From Geobacter sp. (GTDB taxonomy: Bacteria; Desulfobacterota; Desulfuromonadia; Geobacterales; Geobacteraceae), in contig DNRQ01000095.1 of NCBI GenBank assembly GCA_003499925.1, positions 1 to 49,375 of the forward strand: 49,375 bases of DNA. Direction: 5' to 3'. Shown here in pieces: positions 44,264-49,375 of this stretch (positions within the stretch are counted from its first letter, which is position 1; the number at the start of each line of letters is the position of its first letter). The notes under the pieces are model-generated. The model searched no databases and was not told the origin of the DNA. It was given only the letters and a program-made list of their open reading frames with translations. A program made the translations under genes and the position numbers.

Positions 44264-44295
44264 TCAGAAAGAAACCTTCTTTACGAGGTTCGACG

Positions 44296-44327
44296 GAGGC
44301 ATCGAGTTTCGATGCCTCTTTCTGTTT
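44296..44327 (+). terminator. Terminator between tRNA-Val and thrS
   Basis: Perfect 10-bp stem GAGGCATCGA (44296-44305)/TCGATGCCTC (44309-44318) with loop GTT, followed by TTTCTGTTT. It would end the tRNA transcript; any thrS transcript from upstream would be reduced. I see no T-box features. Confidence 0.85.
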
Positions 44328-44343
44328 GTCAAAAGGGGTTTGC

Positions 44344-46254
44344 ATGAATCAGATAAAGGTTACCCTCCCGGATGGTTCTGAAAGATCCCTGCAGGAAGGG
44401 GCGACCATCTTCGATCTCGCCGCCTCCATCGGCACCGGGCTCGCCAAGGCGGCCATTGCCGGCAAGATCGACGGCAACCTGGTCGACCTCTCCGCGCCTT
44501 TAGTCGACGGCGCCAAGGTCGAGATCGTCACCGGGAAGAGCCCCGAGGCGCTGACCATCATCCGTCACTCGACCTCGCACCTGATGGCCCAGGCCGTGAA
44601 AACCCTGTTCCCGCAGGCGAAGGTCACCATCGGCCCCGCCATCGAGACCGGTTTCTATTACGACTTCGACGTGGATCATCCCTTCACCCCGGAAGACCTC
44701 GAGAAGATAGAAGAAAAGATGCGCGAGCTCGCCAAGGCCGATCTGAAGATCGAGCGCTCCGAGCTCTCCAGCGCGGACGCCATCGCCCTTTTCCAGGGGA
44801 TGGGCGAGGATTACAAGGTCGAGCTGATCGAGGACCTCGGGGCCGAAACGGTTTCGCTCTACACCCAGGGGGACTTCGCCGACCTCTGCCGCGGACCGCA
44901 TCTCCCCAAGACCTCCTTCATCAAGGCCTTCAAGCTCACCTCCATCGCGGGCGCCTACTGGCGCGGCGACGAGAAGCGCCCCATGCTGCAGAGGGTGTAC
45001 GGCACAGCCTTCGCCGACCAGAAGGAACTGGACGCCTACCTGGCGCGGATCGAGGAAGCGAAGAAGCGCGACCACAGGAAGCTCGGGCGCGAGCTCGATC
45101 TCTTCTCCTTCAACGACGAGGTGGGCGCGGGTCTGGTGATCTGGCACCCGAAAGGGGCCATGCTCCGGACCATCCTGGAGGACTTCGAGCGCAAGGAGCA
45201 CCTGAAGCGCGGCTACGACATCGTGCTGGGCCCCCAGATCCTGAAGACCGAGCTCTGGCAGCGCTCCGGCCACTACGAGAACTACCGCGAGAACATGTAC
45301 TTCACCACGGTGGACGAGCAGAGCTACGGCGTCAAGCCGATGAACTGCCTGGCCCACATGATGATCTACCGGACCCAGCTGAGAAGCTACCGCGACCTGC
45401 CGCTGCGCTACTTCGAACTCGGCACCGTGCACCGCCACGAGCGGGCCGGGGTGCTGCACGGCCTCCTGAGGGTGCGCGGCTTCACCCAGGACGACGCCCA
45501 TATCCTCTGCACCCCGGACCAGCTCGACGCCGAGATCAAGGGTGTCATCGCCTTCGTCACCGAGGTGATGGGGATCTTCGGTTTCGAGTTCGAGATGGAG
45601 CTTTCCACGCGTCCCGAGAAGTCGATCGGCTCCGACGACGCCTGGGAGCTGGCGACCTCGGCGCTCCTGAACGCGCTCAAGGATTCCGGCCGCCCCTTCG
45701 AGATCAACGAGGGAGACGGCGCCTTCTACGGTCCGAAAATAGACATCAAGCTCCGCGACGCCCTTGACAGGCGTTGGCAGTGTGCTACAATCCAGTGCGA
45801 TTTTACCCTCCCCGAGCGTTTCGATCTCACTTACGTCGACGCCGACGGCGAAAAGAAGCGCCCCGTCATGGTGCACCGGGTGATTCTGGGCGCCATCGAG
45901 CGCTTCATCGGCGTCCTCATCGAACATTACGCAGGGAACTTCCCGACTTGGCTGGCACCGGTTCAGGCGATCATCGTCACGGTCACCGACAACCAGATCC
46001 CCTACGCGCAGGCGGCTTTCGACAAGCTGCGCGCCGCCGGCGTCCGGGTGCAGAAGGATTTCAGGAACGAAAAGCTCGGCTTCAAGATCAGGGAAGCCCA
46101 GCTGCAGAAGATACCGTACATGCTGGTGGTAGGGGACAAGGAGGTCGAAAGCGGCCTGCTCGCCCCGCGCTATCGTGACGGCAAGAACCTCGAGGGGATG
46201 ACCCCGGAGCAGTTCGTCACATTCATCGAAACCGAAGTTAAAAGCTATCATTAG
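44344..46254 (+). CDS. thrS: Threonyl-tRNA synthetase
   Basis: 636 aa from ATG 44344. TGS domain at about 1-62 (KVTLPDGSERSLQEGATIFD), editing domain with HSTSHLMAQAVKTLFP, class II catalytic core with MNCLAHMMIY, HERAGVLHGLLRVRGFTQDD and RVILGAIERFIGVLIEHYAG, and C-terminal anticodon-binding domain. The length fits the bacterial enzyme. The frame is open slightly upstream, but that part overlaps the terminator; the ATG follows AAAAGGGG. Its last codons overlap the infC ribosome site. The gene order thrS-infC-rpmI-rplT-pheS-pheT is the widespread translation cluster. Confidence 0.97.
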   Translation: MNQIKVTLPDGSERSLQEGATIFDLAASIGTGLAKAAIAGKIDGNLVDLSAPLVDGAKVEIVTGKSPEALTIIRHSTSHLMAQAVKTLFPQAKVTIGPAIETGFYYDFDVDHPFTPEDLEKIEEKMRELAKADLKIERSELSSADAIALFQGMGEDYKVELIEDLGAETVSLYTQGDFADLCRGPHLPKTSFIKAFKLTSIAGAYWRGDEKRPMLQRVYGTAFADQKELDAYLARIEEAKKRDHRKLGRELDLFSFNDEVGAGLVIWHPKGAMLRTILEDFERKEHLKRGYDIVLGPQILKTELWQRSGHYENYRENMYFTTVDEQSYGVKPMNCLAHMMIYRTQLRSYRDLPLRYFELGTVHRHERAGVLHGLLRVRGFTQDDAHILCTPDQLDAEIKGVIAFVTEVMGIFGFEFEMELSTRPEKSIGSDDAWELATSALLNALKDSGRPFEINEGDGAFYGPKIDIKLRDALDRRWQCATIQCDFTLPERFDLTYVDADGEKKRPVMVHRVILGAIERFIGVLIEHYAGNFPTWLAPVQAIIVTVTDNQIPYAQAAFDKLRAAGVRVQKDFRNEKLGFKIREAQLQKIPYMLVVGDKEVESGLLAPRYRDGKNLEGMTPEQFVTFIETEVKSYH

Positions 46255-46265
46255 GAGGTGGCGTC

Positions 46266-46268
<3 letters not shown>
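46253..46268 (+). promoter_or_regulatory. Strong SD and AUA start of infC (autoregulation site)
   Basis: AGGAGGTG begins at 46253 within the thrS stop TAG; ATA follows at 46266-46268. An ideal Shine-Dalgarno with a non-canonical start is the hallmark of IF-3 autoregulated infC genes. Confidence 0.8.
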
Positions 46269-46787
<519 letters not shown>

Positions 46788-46812
46788 CACCACCACAAAG
46801 GAGTAGTTACCA

Positions 46813-47010
46813 ATGCCTAAAATGAAGACCCATAGGGGCGCCGCCAAGCGTTTTAGCAAGACCGGCACAGGCAAGATCAAGATGAGCCACGCATTCACCA
46901 GCCACATCCTGACCTCGAAGACCCGGAAGAACAAGCGCAACCTCCGCAAGGGCGGTATCGTGGCGGCTTCCGACCACAAGAACATCGCAGCACTGATTCC
47001 CTACAAGTAA
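46813..47010 (+). CDS. rpmI: Ribosomal protein L35
   Basis: 65 aa, highly basic: MPKMKTHRGAAKRFSKTGTG at the start and RNLRKGGIV near the end, canonical for bL35. A 25-bp gap with AAAGGAG separates it from infC. It binds 23S rRNA in the large subunit. Confidence 0.97.
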   Translation: MPKMKTHRGAAKRFSKTGTGKIKMSHAFTSHILTSKTRKNKRNLRKGGIVAASDHKNIAALIPYK

Positions 47011-47013
47011 ACC

Positions 47014-47041
47014 GGGGCTAGGGACTGGGGGCTAGGGGCTG
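47014..47041 (+). repeat. 7-bp-period tract after rpmI
   Basis: Four units GGGGCTA, GGGACTG, GGGGCTA, GGGGCTG immediately after the rpmI stop, in the spacer between rpmI and rplT. Period and degeneracy resemble the tracts at 3 and 5275. Confidence 0.65.
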
Positions 47042-47053
47042 GTAGCGCATCAT

Positions 47054-47075
47054 GAGAGACTCGGGTCTCTCTTTT
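47054..47075 (+). terminator. Terminator-like hairpin between rpmI and rplT
   Basis: GAGAGAC (47054-47060), loop TCGG, GTCTCTC (47065-47071), then TTTT. Short T-run, so perhaps an attenuator rather than a full stop. The following 115 bp before rplT contain no gene; in other bacteria L20 binds a structured leader in this operon, and this spacer could hold such a site, which I cannot define. Confidence 0.6.
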
Positions 47076-47191
47076 GCCGTTTCCGATTGCGCCGGCTGTC
47101 CAATCCCGTACCCGTTGACGAGAGTCCGAGAACCGTGAGGAAACCGTCTCCCCTTGCGGATCCGGCTAATTAAAAACCAGAAGGAGTACGT

Positions 47192-47545
47192 ATGCCAAGA
47201 GTAAAGCGCGGTTTTAAAGCGAGACACAGAAGAAACAAGGTATTGAAGCTTGCCAAGGGTTACCGCGGCGCGAGAAGCAAACTTTTCAGAAGCGCCACCG
47301 AGGCGGTGGACCGCGCACTGAATTACGCCTTCAGGGACAGAAGGGTGAAGAAGAGGGACTTCAGGGCTCTCTGGATCACCAGGATCAATGCCGCAGCGAG
47401 GATCAACGGTCTCTCCTACAGCAAACTGATCCACGGCCTGAAGCTCGCCAAGGTCGAGATCGACAGAAAGGTGATGGCCGACCTGGCCGTTTCCGATCCC
47501 AAGGGTTTCGCGGCGATCGCAGCCGCAGCCAAAGCAAACTTCTAA
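47192..47545 (+). CDS. rplT: Ribosomal protein L20
   Basis: 117 aa. Starts MPRVKRGFKARHRRNKVLK; KGYRGARSKLFRSATEAV and RRVKKRDFRALWITRINAAA are conserved. The basic N-terminal arm inserts in 23S rRNA; the protein is needed early in large-subunit assembly and represses its own operon in several species. SD AAGGAG lies upstream of the ATG. The gap of 181 bp after rpmI is large for this operon. Confidence 0.97.
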   Translation: MPRVKRGFKARHRRNKVLKLAKGYRGARSKLFRSATEAVDRALNYAFRDRRVKKRDFRALWITRINAAARINGLSYSKLIHGLKLAKVEIDRKVMADLAVSDPKGFAAIAAAAKANF

Positions 47546-47561
47546 TACATACCGCGGGCAT

Positions 47562-47602
47562 AAAAAAGAAATGGGATAGCGATGTCTCATTTCTTTTTTT
47601 TT
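47562..47602 (+). terminator. Terminator after rplT
   Basis: AGAAATGGGA (47567-47576) pairs with TCTCATTTCT (47585-47594) with one G-U pair, 8-nt loop, A-run before and T-run after. It can act in both directions and separates rplT from pheS, so pheS should have another promoter or rely on read-through. Confidence 0.88.
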
Positions 47603-47624
47603 CCGAAAATAGGGTCAAAAGCAC

Positions 47625-48641
47625 ATGAAGGATAAACTTGAAGCACTTTTAAGCGAAGCCGTATCCGAGCTGGCCCTTGCCGCCGCCGAAGACGGACTGC
47701 AGGAGCTCAGGGTCAAGTACCTGGGTAAGAAAGGGGCACTGACCGGCGTGATGAAGGGGCTCGGCGCCCTTTCCGCCGAAGAGCGCCCCCTGATCGGCCA
47801 GGTGGTGAACTCGGTCAAGGGTCGTCTCGAAGAGGCCTTCGACGCGCGCGCCCTGGAGGTCCGCGAGAGCGTCAAGGCGGCGAAGCTTGCCGGCGAGAGG
47901 CTCGACGTGACGCTCCCCGGGCGCCGCCGCCCCTTAGGCTCCAAACACCCGATTACGCTCGTCACCGAAGAGATCTGCGCCATCTTCGCCGCGCTCGGCT
48001 TTGCCGTCGCCGAAGGGCCCGAGATCGAGCACGACTTCTACAACTTCGAGGCGCTCAACTTTCCGAAGGACCATCCGGCGCGCGACATGCAGGACACCTT
48101 CTTCGTGGGGGAGAGCGTCCTCCTGAGAACCCACACCTCGCCGGTCCAGATCCGCACCATGCTGAAGCAGCAGCCGCCGGTCCGGATCATAGCGCCCGGC
48201 ACCGTGTACCGCTGCGACTCCGACGCCACCCACTCCCCGATGTTCCACCAGATCGAGGGGCTCATGGTCGACAAGGGTGTCACCTTCGGCGACCTGAAGG
48301 GGATCCTGACCCTGTTCATCAGCCAGCTTTTCGGCTCCGACATCGGCGTCAGGCTGCGTCCCTCCTTCTTCCCGTTCACCGAGCCGTCGGCCGAGGTCGA
48401 CATCGCCTGCGTGATCTGCCGCGGCAAGGGATGCCGGGTCTGCAAGAATACCGGTTGGCTTGAGATACTGGGCGCCGGCATGGTCGACCCGGAGGTGTAC
48501 CGCCACGTGGGGTACGACTCCGAGATCTACACCGGATTCGCCTTCGGGATGGGTATCGAGAGGATCGCCATGCTGAAGTACGGCATCGCCGACATGAGGC
48601 TCCTCTTCGAGAACGATCTCAGGTTCCTGAAGCAGTTCTAA
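47625..48641 (+). CDS. pheS: Phenylalanyl-tRNA synthetase alpha subunit
   Basis: 338 aa, class II synthetase core. An N-terminal coiled-coil (about 1-95) with LRVKYLGKKGALTGVMKGLG precedes the catalytic domain: HPITLVTEEICAIFAALGF, DTFFVGESVLLRTHTSPVQI, GTVYRCDSDATHSPMFHQIE and FGMGIERIAMLKYGI. Cysteines in CVICRGKGCRVCKNTGWLEI are a common insertion. Works as an alpha2-beta2 tetramer with PheT. The ATG at 47625 is 23 bp after the rplT terminator. Confidence 0.97.
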   Translation: MKDKLEALLSEAVSELALAAAEDGLQELRVKYLGKKGALTGVMKGLGALSAEERPLIGQVVNSVKGRLEEAFDARALEVRESVKAAKLAGERLDVTLPGRRRPLGSKHPITLVTEEICAIFAALGFAVAEGPEIEHDFYNFEALNFPKDHPARDMQDTFFVGESVLLRTHTSPVQIRTMLKQQPPVRIIAPGTVYRCDSDATHSPMFHQIEGLMVDKGVTFGDLKGILTLFISQLFGSDIGVRLRPSFFPFTEPSAEVDIACVICRGKGCRVCKNTGWLEILGAGMVDPEVYRHVGYDSEIYTGFAFGMGIERIAMLKYGIADMRLLFENDLRFLKQF

Positions 48642-48667
48642 GGAAGAAAAGGCAGGCTAGAAACTAA

Positions 48668-48817
48668 GTCAAGACCGTCGCACACGGAAACGGCAGAGAA
48701 CGTGCGGATAAGACCGGGTTAGACTGAATTCTTTTTGGTAAGGCTTACCCCTGAAGTCTGTGTTTAATCTGCAGTTATCCGCCAGTTCCCGTTTAATCCG
48801 TGTGCGACGCCCTTGAC
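48668..48817. repeat. 150-bp inverted-repeat (MITE-like) element between pheS and pheT
   Basis: Terminal arms 48668-48688 and 48797-48817 are inverted copies matching at 19 of 21 positions; the inner 13 bp (CGTCGCACACGGA and its complement) are exact. Similarity continues inward in patches, for example GCGGATAA (48704-48711) and TTATCCGC (48775-48782). No gene is present in the 213-bp spacer. It would form a long hairpin in the transcript between two subunit genes of the same enzyme. Confidence 0.75.
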
Positions 48818-48854
48818 GTTGCAGTTAATAATCCAAGGAATCACTGGAATCTAT

Positions 48855-49375
48855 ATGATAGTTACCTACAACTGGATCAAGGAATTCGTCGATTGCGACC
48901 TGCCGGCCGAAGAGCTCTCCCACCTCCTCACCATGCTGGGCCTCGAGGTCGAGCGCATGGAGACGGTGGGCGGCGGCATGGACGACGTGGTGGTGGCGCA
49001 GGTGGTGGAAAAGAACCAGCACCCAAACGCCGACAAGCTCTCGCTTTGCAAGGTTGATAACGGCAAGGAGATCTTAAACGTCGTCTGCGGCGCCCAGAAC
49101 TTCAAGGCGGGCGACAAGGTGGCGCTGGCCCAGATCGGCGCGACCCTCCCCGGTGACTTCAAGATCAAGCGCTCCAAGATCCGCGGCGAGGAATCGTTCG
49201 GCATGCTCTGCTCCGAGAAGGAACTGGCGCTCGCGCTTGAGTCCGAAGGGATCATGATCCTGCCGGAATCGTTCCAGATCGGCACCCCGCTCTTCGACGC
49301 CCTCGGCACCAAGGACACCATTTTCGAGATCGGCCTGACCCCGAACCGGGCCGACTGCCTGAGCGTGGTCGGCGT
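48855..49375 (+). CDS. pheT: Phenylalanyl-tRNA synthetase beta subunit (5' part)
   Basis: First 173 residues; the gene runs off the window (full length is usually about 800). The N-terminus MIVTYNWIKEFVDCDLPAEE and the tRNA-binding (EMAP II-like) domain with VVEKNQHPNADKLSLCKVD, NVVCGAQNFKAGDKVALA and RGEESFGMLCSEKEL are typical of PheT; IGLTPNRADCLSVVG begins the next domain. The ATG has only a weak ribosome site (AAGGA about 15 bases before). Confidence 0.96.
   Translation, partial: MIVTYNWIKEFVDCDLPAEELSHLLTMLGLEVERMETVGGGMDDVVVAQVVEKNQHPNADKLSLCKVDNGKEILNVVCGAQNFKAGDKVALAQIGATLPGDFKIKRSKIRGEESFGMLCSEKELALALESEGIMILPESFQIGTPLFDALGTKDTIFEIGLTPNRADCLSVVG

Noticed and set aside
44326..44343. 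Longer thrS start
   Set aside because: Overlaps the 3' end of the tRNA terminator; ATG 44344 matches the usual N-terminus.
44264..44343. T-box or other riboswitch before thrS
   Set aside because: The only structure is a simple 10-bp terminator hairpin; no specifier or antiterminator element is visible.
44500..46251. Reverse-strand open frame of 583 codons opposite thrS
   Set aside because: Shadow of thrS caused by high third-position GC; rich in V, L, H and D without any motif.

Overview
GC-rich delta-proteobacterial DNA, almost certainly from the Geobacteraceae. The diagnostic marks are a sigma-54 regulator PilR, a truncated 74-residue type IV pilin with a separate secreted C-terminal partner (the split PilA/Spc arrangement of Geobacter), a long polysaccharide cluster, and then thrS-infC-rpmI-rplT-pheS-pheT. 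I recall the same order in Geobacter sulfurreducens, where the cluster between pilA and thrS includes the xap extracellular-polysaccharide locus. Species assignment is not possible from sequence alone; I infer a Geobacter/Geomonas-type genome.

Layout. 1-2312: pilR, a sigma-54 promoter, pilA, spc and a clear terminator. 2313-6661: an ABC-2 exporter (permease, TPR-like membrane protein, ATPase) followed by a TMTC-like membrane protein. 6658-40699: about thirty co-directional genes, most joined by 4-base ATGA/GTGA overlaps, that build and decorate a glycan. They include seven GT2 genes, three GT4, one CgeB-like, GT10 and GT11 fucosyltransferase-like, a GT13-like and two GT9 enzymes, GT-C-like membrane proteins, two UbiA-family prenyltransferases with a HAD phosphatase, a Wzm/Wzt exporter, six stand-alone methyltransferases, an asparagine synthase and an HprK-like P-loop protein. 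40700-43317: spacer with palindromic repeats, then a reverse-strand signalling operon (single-domain receiver, CheC-like protein, PAS-GGDEF). 43318-44188: gene-free mosaic of GC-rich repeats. 44189-49375: tRNA-Val, thrS, infC, rpmI, rplT, pheS and the 5' part of pheT.

How it works together (inference). The cluster holds assembly, modification and export genes but no sugar-nucleotide synthesis, no initiating phosphoglycosyltransferase and no recognisable Wzy or Wzx, so precursors must come from elsewhere. Wzm/Wzt with a C-terminal extension on Wzt points to an ABC-exported, lipid-linked polymer. UbiA, HAD and GT-C genes next to pilA recall polyprenyl-phosphate pentose pathways, including the one that glycosylates Pseudomonas pilin.

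The most notable sequence observations are: infC beginning at AUA behind a perfect Shine-Dalgarno; a GT2 gene fused in frame to a second gene across what looks like a relic ATGA junction; a GT-C/methyltransferase fusion; a pentapeptide-repeat-like extension on the CheC protein; tRNA-Val(GAC) with C33 in place of U33; three 7-bp-period tandem tracts, one inside a gene; and a 150-bp inverted-repeat element between pheS and pheT.
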